The notes under the pieces: model-generated
Database searches by the model: none
Seen by the model: the letters and a program-made list of their open reading frames with translations, nothing else
Told to the model about the DNA's origin: nothing
Made by a program: the position numbers and the translations under genes
Source of the DNA: F-183 sp964627455
Lineage (GTDB): Bacteria; Acidobacteriota; Terriglobia; Bryobacterales; Bryobacteraceae
NCBI GenBank assembly: GCA_964627455.1
Contig: CAZVKC010000009.1
Location: forward strand, 1-64,000
Direction: 5' to 3'
Length of the DNA: 64,000 nt
Shown here: piece after piece, positions 1 through 7,382 of the stretch
How the letters are laid out: each line of letters opens with the position of its first letter
Numbering within the stretch: the first letter of the stretch is position 1

Positions 1-41
1 TTCCCTGTGATATCTTCGTAGACCGTTGGATTTTCCCCGTC

Positions 42-518
42 ATGAAACAACTGATCACATTGACCGTGAACGGAAAACGCGTGTCTCACGAAGTCGAGCC
101 GCGGCTCTTGCTGATCCACTTTCTACGTGACGTCCTCGGCTATACCGGACCTCACATCGGCTGCGAAACTTCTCTCTGCGGCGCGTGTACCGTCGAGGTC
201 GACGGCAAGGCGATCAAAAGCTGCGCCATGTTTGCCATTCAGGCGGACGGCAAGCACATCACCACCATTGAAGGCCTGGCGCAACACGGCAAGCTGCATC
301 CCGTGCAGGAAGGCTTCTGGGAAGAGCACGGACTGCAGTGCGGTTACTGCACGCCGGGCATGATCATGACGGCGAAGCAACTGCTTGAGCGCAATCCCAA
401 TCCGACAGAAGAAGAGATCCGCCAAGGCATTGAGGGCAATCTCTGCCGCTGTACGGGTTATCAGCACATCGTGAAGGCGATCCAGTACGCTGCTTCGAAG
501 ATGCGGCAGGAGGCATAG
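42..518 (+). CDS. coxS: CoxS-type [2Fe-2S] subunit of a molybdenum hydroxylase
   Basis: Small iron-sulfur subunit of a xanthine oxidase/CO dehydrogenase-type enzyme; it passes electrons from the Mo cofactor to FAD. The 158-residue length is normal for the family. The plant-ferredoxin-like cluster ligands are visible at Cys41, Cys46, Cys49 and Cys61, and the second cluster of the helical domain at Cys100, Cys103, Cys135 and Cys137 (QCGYCTPG and NLCRCTGY motifs). It is the first gene of an S-L-M-G operon, and its stop is directly followed by the ATG of the large subunit. The start is the first ATG; no strong ribosome binding site is seen in the 41 bases before it. Family assignment is firm; the substrate is unknown. 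Confidence 0.95.
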   Translation: MKQLITLTVNGKRVSHEVEPRLLLIHFLRDVLGYTGPHIGCETSLCGACTVEVDGKAIKSCAMFAIQADGKHITTIEGLAQHGKLHPVQEGFWEEHGLQCGYCTPGMIMTAKQLLERNPNPTEEEIRQGIEGNLCRCTGYQHIVKAIQYAASKMRQEA

Positions 519-2858
519 ATGGCGACCACCACTTCCACTCCCGTTAAGGCGGATTCGTTGATCGGCAAGCGCATCAAGCGCCGCGAGGATCCGCGACTCA
601 TCACCGGCACGGCTACCTATACAGACGACATCCAACTGCCGGGCATGCAGTATGCCTGCTTTGTGCGCAGTCCCTATGGCGCCGCGAAGATCAACGGCAT
701 CAACGCGCAGGCGGCTCTCGACCTTCCGGGCGTGATCGCGGTGTACACCTACGAAGACATCGCGCATCTCGGCCCCGTGCCTTGCGGCGCCTCGCTGCCC
801 GGCTTGCGTGTGCCGCATCATCATCTGCTCGCCAAGGATCGCGTGTACTTCGTCGGGCATCCTGTGGCTGTTGTCGTTGCCAACGATCGCTACATCGCGC
901 GCGACGGCGCGGAAGCCGTCGAGGTCGATTACGAACCGCTGCCTGCGGTTGCGGATCCCGAGAAGGCTCTCGCCGGCGGCGCCCCTGCGGTGCATCCGGA
1001 GTGGCCGGATAACACGGCGTTCACCTACACGCAGAAGGGCGGCGATGCGGATGCCGCGTTTGCCGAAGCGGATGTGATCGTGCGGGAGCGCATCGTCTCG
1101 CAGCGTCTGGTCCCGATGGCGATGGAGGGTCGCGCGGTGCTTGCCGATTACAAGTCCGGCGATCAGGCGCTGACCATCTACACGTCATCGCAGATCCCGC
1201 ACCTGTGCCGCACGCTGGTTGCGATGATCCTCGCCGTGCCGGAACACAAGCTTCGCATCGTCGCGCCGGAGATGGGCGGCGGATTCGGCAGCAAGCTGAA
1301 CGTCTACGCGGAAGAAGCGCTGATGGGCTTTGTTGCGATGCAGACCGGTAAGCCCGTGAAGTGGATCGAATCGCGGCGCGAGAATTTCACCTGCACGATC
1401 CATGGCCGTGGCCACGTGGATTATTACGAGATGGCTGCGAAGAAGGACGGCACGATCCTCGGGCTGCGTTTGAAGATCATTCAGGATCTCGGCGCGTATC
1501 ATCAGTTGCTGACGCCGGCGATCCCGACTCTTTCGGTGTTGATGATGCCGGGGCTGTATCGCTTCAAAAACATCCACGCGGATATCGTGGGCGTGTTTAC
1601 CAATGCGGTTCCGACCGATGCGTATCGCGGCGCGGGACGTCCCGAGGCGACGCACGGCATCGAGCGCATGGTGGATATCCTCGCCGACGAGTTGCAGATG
1701 GATCCGGCAGAACTGCGTCTGAAGAACTTCGTGCGTAATGAAGAGTTCCCGTTCAACACTGCGACCGGACTCACCTACGATTCCGGCGATTACTCGGCGC
1801 CGCTCAACAAAGCGCTCGAGATCGTGAACTACAGCGGTTTGCTGGTTGAGCAGGAAGACGCGCGTAAAGCCGGACGGCTGTTCGGCATCGGCATGTCGAC
1901 CTACGGCGAGATCTGCGCGCTCGGGCCTTCCGCGGCAACGCCTGCCGGCGGTTGGGAATCTGCGACTGTTCGCCTGGAGCCGACCGGCAAGGCGACCGTG
2001 TTGACTGGCGTCAAGGTCCACGGGCAGGGCGAGGAAACGACCTTCGCGCAGATTGCCGCCGAAGAACTCGGCATCGGCATCGACGATGTGGTCGTCCAAC
2101 ATGGCGACACCGCGATCGTGCAATACGGCATCGGGACCTTCGGCAGCCGCGCAACGGCTGTCGGCGGCACGGCGCTGTACTTCGCGCTGCAGGAACTGAA
2201 GAAGAAGCTGAAGAACTTCGGCGCGTTCCTGCTGGGCAGCGATGACGTAACGTTCGCGCATGGCGTCGTCACGTGCAATAAGACCGGCAAGCAGAAAACG
2301 CTTGCGGAAATCGCGGGCGCGTCGTATCGTGCGATGGCGCTGCCGCCGAACACGGATCCCGGCATGACGGCCACCAACTTCTGGGAACCGCCGAACTTCA
2401 CTTTCCCCTTCGGTGCGCACATCGTCGTAACCGAAGTCGATCGCGAAACGGGCGATATCTCGATCCAACGCTATGTTGCCGTCGATGATTGCGGACGCAT
2501 CATCAATCCGCTGATCGTCGCGGGACAGGTGCACGGCGGTGTCGCGCAAGGCCTCGGGCAGGCGCTGTGGGAACACGCCATCTACGACGACAACGGACAA
2601 CTTGTCACTGGCGAACTGATGGACTACGCGGTTCCGAAAGCGACCATGATGCCGTGGATCGAGGCAGAACATACGCAAACGCCGTCGCCGGTGAATCCAC
2701 TCGGCGTGAAGGGCGTCGGTGAAGCGGGAACCATCGGAGCCTCGCCCGCCGTGGTGAATTCGGTAGTGGACGCGCTGAGTCCGCTGGGCGTGCGGCATCT
2801 CGACATGCCTCTCACGCCGGAAAAGATTTGGAAGGTGATCCAGGGAGCGCGCGCATGA
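519..2858 (+). CDS. coxL: CoxL-type molybdopterin-binding large subunit (form II)
   Basis: Catalytic Mo-cofactor subunit of a molybdenum hydroxylase, 779 residues. Seen: the N-terminal hammerhead domain (GKRIKRREDPRLITG), the Mo-cofactor loop MGGGFGSK, the active-site loop AYRGAGR near residue 368 and the catalytic Glu of GVGEAGT near residue 735. Known: true aerobic CO dehydrogenases (form I) carry AYRCSFR with an S-selanylcysteine, while AYRGAGR marks form II proteins whose CO activity is doubtful. The order S-L-M also fits form II. So the substrate could be CO, an aldehyde or an N-heterocycle. The 3' end overlaps the next gene by ATGA. Confidence 0.93.
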   Translation: MATTTSTPVKADSLIGKRIKRREDPRLITGTATYTDDIQLPGMQYACFVRSPYGAAKINGINAQAALDLPGVIAVYTYEDIAHLGPVPCGASLPGLRVPHHHLLAKDRVYFVGHPVAVVVANDRYIARDGAEAVEVDYEPLPAVADPEKALAGGAPAVHPEWPDNTAFTYTQKGGDADAAFAEADVIVRERIVSQRLVPMAMEGRAVLADYKSGDQALTIYTSSQIPHLCRTLVAMILAVPEHKLRIVAPEMGGGFGSKLNVYAEEALMGFVAMQTGKPVKWIESRRENFTCTIHGRGHVDYYEMAAKKDGTILGLRLKIIQDLGAYHQLLTPAIPTLSVLMMPGLYRFKNIHADIVGVFTNAVPTDAYRGAGRPEATHGIERMVDILADELQMDPAELRLKNFVRNEEFPFNTATGLTYDSGDYSAPLNKALEIVNYSGLLVEQEDARKAGRLFGIGMSTYGEICALGPSAATPAGGWESATVRLEPTGKATVLTGVKVHGQGEETTFAQIAAEELGIGIDDVVVQHGDTAIVQYGIGTFGSRATAVGGTALYFALQELKKKLKNFGAFLLGSDDVTFAHGVVTCNKTGKQKTLAEIAGASYRAMALPPNTDPGMTATNFWEPPNFTFPFGAHIVVTEVDRETGDISIQRYVAVDDCGRIINPLIVAGQVHGGVAQGLGQALWEHAIYDDNGQLVTGELMDYAVPKATMMPWIEAEHTQTPSPVNPLGVKGVGEAGTIGASPAVVNSVVDALSPLGVRHLDMPLTPEKIWKVIQGARA

Positions 2859-3697
2859 TTGCCCACAATTTCGAATACGTGAAACCGGCTTCGCTCGCCG
2901 AGGCTCTGGGACATCTCGCCGGCGACGGCAAGCCGTTGGCCGGCGGCATGAGCCTGATCCCGATGATGAAGTTGCGGCTCGCTGCGCCGGAAAAGCTCGT
3001 CGATCTGTCCGCTCTCGGATTGAACGCCATCACCGAAGGCGACGGCTGGATCAGGATCGGCGCGACGGCCACGCATCATGAGGTCGAGTCGTCGGAGTTG
3101 CTGCGTGCGAAGTGCCCGCTCATCGCCGAAGCCGCGTCGCACATCGGCGACGTGCAGGTTCGCAACATGGGAACCATCGGCGGATCGACTGCACACGCGG
3201 ATCCCGCTGCCGACTATCCTGCATCGTTGCTCGCGCTGGACGCCAGCGTGATCGTGGCGTCCTCCTCGGGGACCCGCACGATGGCGGTGGCGGACTTCCT
3301 GGTCGACGCGTTGACCGTCGCGTTGGAGCCCGGTGAATTGATCACCGAAGTCCACGTGCCGATGGAAGTGCCCGGGACTGGCGTGACCTACAACAAGGTC
3401 GTGCAACCGGCATCCGGCTACGCGGTTGTCGGCATCGCCGTGCGGATCCGCAAAAACGCGTCCGGGGCAGTGACATTCGCACGTGTCGGCGTCACGGGAC
3501 TTGCATCGAAGGCGTTCCGCGCCACCGCCGTCGAAACTGCATTGACCAGCGGCGCCAGCGTCGAAGAAGCCGCGGCCAAGGTGACCGATGGCGTGGACGC
3601 CAACGCCGATACGTACGCGAGCGCGGACTACCGGTCGCATCTGGCGCGGGTCCACACTGCGCGTGCGATTCGCACTGCGTTAGGGAAAGCAGCGTGA
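2855..3697 (+). CDS. coxM: CoxM-type FAD-binding medium subunit
   Basis: Flavoprotein subunit of the Cox-type hydroxylase, 280 residues, which hands electrons to the acceptor. The two FAD motifs of the family are visible: AGGMSLIPMMKLR about 30 residues in, and TIGGSTAHADPAAD near residues 108-121. The CO_deh_flav_C domain follows. I place the start at the ATG that overlaps the coxL stop as ATGA, not at the ATG 27 bases upstream, because the protein then begins with the family's usual 'MIAHNFEYVKP' stretch. It ends in a GTGA overlap with the coxG-like gene, so the four genes are probably translationally coupled. Confidence 0.93.
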   Translation: MIAHNFEYVKPASLAEALGHLAGDGKPLAGGMSLIPMMKLRLAAPEKLVDLSALGLNAITEGDGWIRIGATATHHEVESSELLRAKCPLIAEAASHIGDVQVRNMGTIGGSTAHADPAADYPASLLALDASVIVASSSGTRTMAVADFLVDALTVALEPGELITEVHVPMEVPGTGVTYNKVVQPASGYAVVGIAVRIRKNASGAVTFARVGVTGLASKAFRATAVETALTSGASVEEAAAKVTDGVDANADTYASADYRSHLARVHTARAIRTALGKAA

Positions 3698-4140
3698 AGA
3701 TCAGCGGAAGCTATACGATTCCTTCATCCGACATGGAGCGTGTGTATCGCACGCTCCAGGATCCTGCCGTGCTGGCCCGCTGCATGCCGGGTTGCGAAAG
3801 CCTCGAAAAAACGGGCGAAGACGAGTATGCCGTGAAGCTGAAGATGGCAATCGCTGCGTTTTCCGGGCTGTTCGCAGGCAAGGTGCGGATTGCCGACGCG
3901 AATCCGCACCAGAGCTTCCGGTTGATCGTCGAAGGCAGCGGCAAGATCGGGTTCATGAAAGGTGACGGACTTTTGAACCTGAAGGCCGTCGATGCCGGGA
4001 CAGCGGTCGCGTACGAAGGCGATGTGCAAATCGGTGGCACGATCGCCGCGGTTGGTCAGCGCCTGGTGGATACGACATCGAAGATGATGATCAAGCGGTT
4101 CTTCGACAAGATTGTTGACGAGCTTGCGCCCAGTGAGTAA
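3694..4140 (+). CDS. coxG: CoxG-like SRPBCC-domain protein
   Basis: A 148-residue START/SRPBCC-fold protein of the CoxG (carbon monoxide dehydrogenase subunit G) family. The typical opening (a GSYTIP-like strand), the 'PGCESLEKTGEDEY' stretch and the C-terminal helix are visible. Known: CoxG proteins recruit the enzyme to the membrane or handle its electron acceptor, and some members have a C-terminal membrane anchor. This one ends with the fold and has no hydrophobic tail, so it should be soluble. It uses a GTG start that overlaps the coxM stop (GTGA). Last gene of the operon. Confidence 0.85.
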   Translation: MKISGSYTIPSSDMERVYRTLQDPAVLARCMPGCESLEKTGEDEYAVKLKMAIAAFSGLFAGKVRIADANPHQSFRLIVEGSGKIGFMKGDGLLNLKAVDAGTAVAYEGDVQIGGTIAAVGQRLVDTTSKMMIKRFFDKIVDELAPSE

Positions 4141-4183
4141 GAATCTTTGCGCCACTCGATCTGGATTTCCCGCTAACGAGGCT

Positions 4184-4200
4184 GGGGGCTGCACGCCCCC
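4184..4200. terminator. GC-rich hairpin after coxG
   Basis: GGGGGC and GCCCCC arms, 6 bp each, enclose a 5-base loop, 44 bases after the coxG stop. There is no T-run behind it, so it may stabilise the 3' end or stop transcription weakly rather than act as a classical terminator. Confidence 0.35.
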
Positions 4201-4228
4201 TACTTGACAGTCGAGAAAGGAGCCTTTC

Positions 4229-4294
4229 ATGAAGCTCAAGACAAAGACGAGAGCCGGCAGACTTTCGGCGAATCACAACGTTGTGAATCGCTAG
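4229..4294 (+). CDS. Short peptide with a K-T-x3-AG-x4-NHN motif
   Basis: A 21-codon reading frame that begins MKLKTKTRAG and ends NHNVVNR. An excellent ribosome binding site, AAAGGAG, lies 6 bases before the ATG. The frame is closed by TAG and followed 15 bases later by a hairpin. From memory, unverified, short acidobacterial and cyanobacterial peptides with a KTxxKAGxxxxNHN core recur and are usually annotated as hypothetical proteins; this one fits that pattern but has a single core. Function unknown. A ribosomally made peptide or signal is possible. The next gene on the same strand is a TPR protein. Confidence 0.6.
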   Translation: MKLKTKTRAGRLSANHNVVNR

Positions 4295-4309
4295 CAACCA
4301 CAGCGGACA

Positions 4310-4337
4310 GCCGGCTGGCAGGAACCTGCTGGCCGGC
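4310..4337. promoter_or_regulatory. Hairpin between the peptide gene and the TPR gene
   Basis: An 11-bp stem (GCCGGC plus five more pairs, two of them G-T) encloses a GGAACC loop, 15 bases after the peptide stop and 18 bases before the TPR start codon. No T-run follows. It could attenuate read-through into the TPR gene or hide its translation start, which has no clear ribosome binding site. Confidence 0.45.
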
Positions 4338-4355
4338 AGTTCGTCTTCTCTCGCC

Positions 4356-5306
4356 ATGGAAGATATTGTTGCCTTGCAGGATCAGGCCTGGAGCCTTCGG
4401 TCCACTCGAGATTTCGATGCTGCCTACGCAGTCTGTGCGAAGGCCGTGGCTTTGGTGGAGCAGTCCGATGGGCCGCAATCTCCGGATCTCGCGAACCTGC
4501 TTATTGACCTTGCAGAGATCGAGTCCGACCGCCAGCATTTTGCTGTGGCCTCGACTCTTGTTGCACGCGCAGCGGAGATTCTCCAGTCGCTCGGGGCCGA
4601 ATTCTCAGGCGAAGATGCTTCGAACCTCTGCATCCGCGCGCTGACCCTGCAGGGTGAGTTGTGCCGCATAATGGGCGACTACGAGCGTGCCGAGAAGTCG
4701 CTGCTCACCGGACTGCAAACAGCCCGGTCAGAGTTCGGTGAAGAGTCGGAAGAGGCGGCGTGCGCCGGTAACAATCTCGCGGTGCTCTACAAGTTTTGGG
4801 GCCGCTTCGATGACGCGCTGCAACTCTACGAAACGTCGCTCCGCGTCATGACAGCCGGGTTCGGAGAAGAGTCGCGCGAGGCCGCCACCGTCTGGCACAA
4901 CATCGGCGGCGTACTGCATGCGCGCGGTGATTTCGGCGCGGCGGAAGCGCCTTCGCTCCGCGCCTGGACGACCACGAGACGACTGCTGGGCGACGATCAT
5001 CCGGACACGATGGCGGAGGCGGTCGCATACGCCGCTGTGCTGGATGGCCTCGGACGTTACGACGAATGCGAGGGCCTCTACCGGCGAGCGCTGGAAGTAT
5101 TCGAACGCGACCTGGGGCCGGATCATTATGAGGTCGCTGCGACCCTGCACAACCTTGCGGCCGTGGTCTCGGTACGAGGAGACCGCCGGCAGGCCGAGGC
5201 GCTCTATCGAAGGGCGCTCAACATCAAAGAGAGCCTTCTTGGTCCTGGGAATCCGGATACGGAAGCCACACGGGCCAGCCTGGCGCGTCTGCTTGCGGGC
5301 GGCTAG
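4356..5306 (+). CDS. Tetratricopeptide-repeat protein (kinesin-light-chain-like)
   Basis: 316 residues made almost only of about 42-residue TPR units of the TPR_10/TPR_12 kind (for example HNIGGVLHARGDFGAAEAPS and HNLAAVVSVRGDRRQAEALY). No signal peptide, membrane segment or enzymatic domain is seen, so it is likely a cytoplasmic protein-protein interaction scaffold. The start is the first ATG; it lacks a clear ribosome binding site and lies just behind a hairpin. It may be expressed together with the short peptide gene upstream. Its TAG stop shares the bases CTAG with the stop of the convergent CusF-like gene. Partner and function are unknown. Confidence 0.85.
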   Translation: MEDIVALQDQAWSLRSTRDFDAAYAVCAKAVALVEQSDGPQSPDLANLLIDLAEIESDRQHFAVASTLVARAAEILQSLGAEFSGEDASNLCIRALTLQGELCRIMGDYERAEKSLLTGLQTARSEFGEESEEAACAGNNLAVLYKFWGRFDDALQLYETSLRVMTAGFGEESREAATVWHNIGGVLHARGDFGAAEAPSLRAWTTTRRLLGDDHPDTMAEAVAYAAVLDGLGRYDECEGLYRRALEVFERDLGPDHYEVAATLHNLAAVVSVRGDRRQAEALYRRALNIKESLLGPGNPDTEATRASLARLLAGG

Positions 5307-5656
5307 TTCTGCGGCTGGATTTCGGCGAGCCAGTACTCCATCTCGGATTCGCGATTGTGAACGGTCGCCTTGATCTGCATGCCCTCTTTCAACTTGGCGA
5401 ACTCCGCGGGATCGGGGACGGGAAAGTCCATGGTCATGGCTTCCATCCAGACCTTGCCGGTGGCCTGGTCTTTCAGCGTGCCGTGTTTGACTGACGCCGT
5501 CTTTGCGGCAGGATCGAGACGGACGACCGTTCCTTCCAGGGGATAGAGCGCGACGGGTCCATTCGCGGACTTCTTGGCTTTCTCGGGCATTCGCGCGCAG
5601 CCTGTGGCCCATATGGCCAGTGCGCAGAATGAGATTGTGAAGATTCGGCGGTTCAA
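5303..5656 (-). CDS. CusF-like copper-binding lipoprotein
   Basis: 117 residues with a lipoprotein signal (AIWATGC, lipid Cys near residue 20) and a CusF/copper-binding fold: EGTVVRLD, VKHGTL, then MEAMTMDFPV with the Met residues used for Cu(I). Known: proteins of this family bind copper in the periplasm or occur beside cytochrome oxidase assembly factors. It uses a TTG start that overlaps the stop of the ligase-like gene upstream (TTGA), so it is translationally coupled to it. No copper pump or SCO protein lies nearby; the pairing with a lipoate-ligase-like gene is unexplained. Confidence 0.8.
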   Translation of the reverse strand: MNRRIFTISFCALAIWATGCARMPEKAKKSANGPVALYPLEGTVVRLDPAAKTASVKHGTLKDQATGKVWMEAMTMDFPVPDPAEFAKLKEGMQIKATVHNRESEMEYWLAEIQPQN

Positions 5657-6279
5657 ATTCCAACGTAGCAGGTCTGCAGGTTGAGGCGCGCCAACCGGGA
5701 CTTGATTTCGCCCGGCGACAGAGGCAGCGCCCCGAGGAAGTCACGATGGGTGCGCGCGCCTCGATAGGCAGGACGTCGCGTCGGTTCCGGCAGAAGGGCT
5801 TCGACCAGGTCGATGTCGAGCCCATAGAGCAGCGTCCCGTGATGCAAGAGCCTTCCGCGTGTGCGCCGCTGCGCGTTCCCCGAGACCTTGCGGCCGTTCC
5901 ACGCGATGTCCGATTCTTCGACGGTCAGGCCGGGGATATCCAACGCGGCTGCGACAGATCCGAGCAATAGGGGGTAACTATGGCCGACATCAATGAGCGC
6001 AGGATGTTCGTCAAGTGAGAGCAAGAGGCTGTAGTTCAGGCATCCCGGCCCGAGGAGGACGGCGCCTCCGCCGGAACTTCGCTGGATGATTTCGATGCCG
6101 GCTTGTTCGCACGCGGCGATGTTCACCTGCGGTTCGGCGCAAGGCGTCCGGCTCACCACGACACAGTGCACCGGACTTTCCCAGATCCGCAAGCCCTGCC
6201 AGCCCTCTTCGAGCAACTGCTCGTCGAACGCGAGATTGTCGCGAGGCGCGGCGAAGCTGCGTTCCACCACCGTGAGCAT
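5653..6279 (-). CDS. Lipoate-protein-ligase/octanoyltransferase-like protein
   Basis: 208 residues of the BPL/LplA/LipB fold. Seen: the RSSGGGAVLLGPG loop (RxSGGGAV motif), the lysine motif DIAWNGRKVSGNAQ and the following HHGTLL strand, as in LplA/LipM proteins. It should attach lipoyl or octanoyl groups to a carrier lysine. It lacks the C-terminal LplA accessory domain. It is read divergently from the operon that encodes a GcvH-like lipoyl carrier, with only 44 bases between start codons, so that carrier is its likely substrate. No lipA gene is visible in the window. Confidence 0.85.
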   Translation of the reverse strand: MLTVVERSFAAPRDNLAFDEQLLEEGWQGLRIWESPVHCVVVSRTPCAEPQVNIAACEQAGIEIIQRSSGGGAVLLGPGCLNYSLLLSLDEHPALIDVGHSYPLLLGSVAAALDIPGLTVEESDIAWNGRKVSGNAQRRTRGRLLHHGTLLYGLDIDLVEALLPEPTRRPAYRGARTHRDFLGALPLSPGEIKSRLARLNLQTCYVGI

Positions 6280-6323
6280 TTCTTGACTTTAAACCACGCC
6301 GTAAGGGATCGTAAAAATGATTC

Positions 6324-6899
6324 ATGCCGGTCTATTTGGATTGCGCCGCAACGACGCCGATTGATCCCCGAGTGCTGGACGTGTGTGTTCGCTACATGCG
6401 GGACGATATCGGCAACGCGGCCAGCCGCACGCATCCGCAGGGACAAGCCGCGCGCAAGGCGGTGGAGCGCGCCCGCGACCAGATTGCGGCGGTGGTTGGC
6501 TGCAGCCGGGGCGACGTGATCTTCACGAGCGGGGCAACGGAAAGCAACAACCTCGCGATCCTCGGCCTCGAAGAGGCGGGTCGCAAAGCAGGGAAGCGGC
6601 ACATCGTCAGCACCGCGATCGAGCATCGCGCCGTGCTCGAGCCGCTGGAAATCCTGGCGGCNNNNNNNNNNNNNNNNNNNNNNNNNNNNNNNNNNNNNNN
6701 NNNNNNNNNNNNNNNNNNNNNNNNNNNNNNNNNNNNNNNNNNNNNNNNNNNNNNNNNNNNNTGCAGCCACGTGCTGTCCGCCATGCGCCTGCCCGGGGAC
6801 CTCTCGGCATCCGCGATTCGCTTTTCCTGGGATCACCGCACGCCCACGCCCGATTTCGCGGCGATGGTCGCCGCACTTCGCCAGGTGGAGGCCCTCTAA
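6324..6899 (+). CDS. NifS/IscS-like cysteine desulfurase (interrupted by an assembly gap)
   Basis: PLP enzyme that takes sulfur from cysteine for Fe-S clusters or other thio-cofactors. The N-terminus (YLDCAATTPIDPRV, then FTSGATESNNLAIL, then the TAIEHRAVLEPL stretch) and the C-terminus (SHVLSAMRL, SAIRFSWDHRTPTPD) match NifS. Only about 113 and 45 residues flank 100 N, while the family has about 380-400, so some 180-220 residues, with the PLP lysine and the active-site Cys, lie in the gap, which is probably longer than 100 bases. First gene of the 6.3-16.8 kb operon; the next start is 6 bases after its stop. Confidence 0.8.
   Translation: MPVYLDCAATTPIDPRVLDVCVRYMRDDIGNAASRTHPQGQAARKAVERARDQIAAVVGCSRGDVIFTSGATESNNLAILGLEEAGRKAGKRHIVSTAIEHRAVLEPLEILAXXXXXXXXXXXXXXXXXXXXXXXXXXXXXXXXXXCSHVLSAMRLPGDLSASAIRFSWDHRTPTPDFAAMVAALRQVEAL
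6662..6761. other. Assembly gap, 100 N
   Basis: Exactly 100 unknown bases inside the cysteine desulfurase gene; most likely a placeholder of unknown true length. Confidence 0.95.
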
Positions 6900-6905
6900 C
6901 CCGAC

Positions 6906-7382
6906 ATGCCGGAAACTACGCCTGGCTTTCTTGTCTTCAAACGCTCCCGCTTCGGGACCCGCCTCCCTACGCACCTGCGCTATACGAAATCCCACTACTG
7001 GATGCTGCAGGTGAGCGAGGGCGTCTGGCGGATCGGGTTCACCAAGTTTGCCACTCGCATGCTTGGCGACATGGTCGAGTTCCAGTTCGAGCCCCAGCCC
7101 GGTGACGCGATCGAACTCGGTCAGAAGGTCGGCTCCATCGAAGGTTTCAAGGCGATTAGCGACATCTATTCTGTAGCCAGCGGAACTTTTGCAGCATCCA
7201 ATGCGTTGTTACGGGACGATATCACTCTGATCGAGTCTGATCCATATGGGGACGGCTGGTTGTACGAAGTGCAGGGCACGCCGGAGCCGGACCTCATGGA
7301 CGCCAGCGGGTATGCGATCATTTTGAACACGACCATCGATAAACTTCTGGCGGGACGTCACGACGCAGGTGCGGATGAATAA
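6906..7382 (+). CDS. GcvH-like lipoyl carrier protein
   Basis: 158 residues with the H-protein fold. The lipoylation site is GFKAISDIYS with Lys82, followed by the family's SGTFAASNALL and DPYGDGWLYEV segments. No GcvT or GcvP gene lies nearby, so glycine cleavage is unlikely to be its job; it resembles stand-alone carriers such as the lipoate-binding protein of the sulfur-oxidising sHdr system. It has a longer N-terminus than GcvH (about 30 residues before the fold). The 3' end overlaps the G3E GTPase gene by up to 14 bases. The divergent ligase-like gene probably modifies it. Confidence 0.85.
   Translation: MPETTPGFLVFKRSRFGTRLPTHLRYTKSHYWMLQVSEGVWRIGFTKFATRMLGDMVEFQFEPQPGDAIELGQKVGSIEGFKAISDIYSVASGTFAASNALLRDDITLIESDPYGDGWLYEVQGTPEPDLMDASGYAIILNTTIDKLLAGRHDAGADE

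Noticed and set aside
1185..2798. 537-codon open frame antisense to coxL
   Set aside because: The frame is an antisense shadow of a high-GC gene: the plus strand encodes all CoxL motifs, while the minus-strand translation is Arg/His-rich with no domain.
519..2858. True aerobic CO dehydrogenase
   Set aside because: The active-site loop AYRGAGR and the S-L-M order do not match form I enzymes.
4204..4209. TTGACA as a -35 promoter box before the peptide gene
   Set aside because: The ribosome binding site begins only 7 bases behind it, so no -10 and start site can fit.
6906..7382. H protein of a glycine cleavage system
   Set aside because: No GcvT or GcvP is in the neighbourhood and the gene is embedded in an Fe-S/terpenoid operon.
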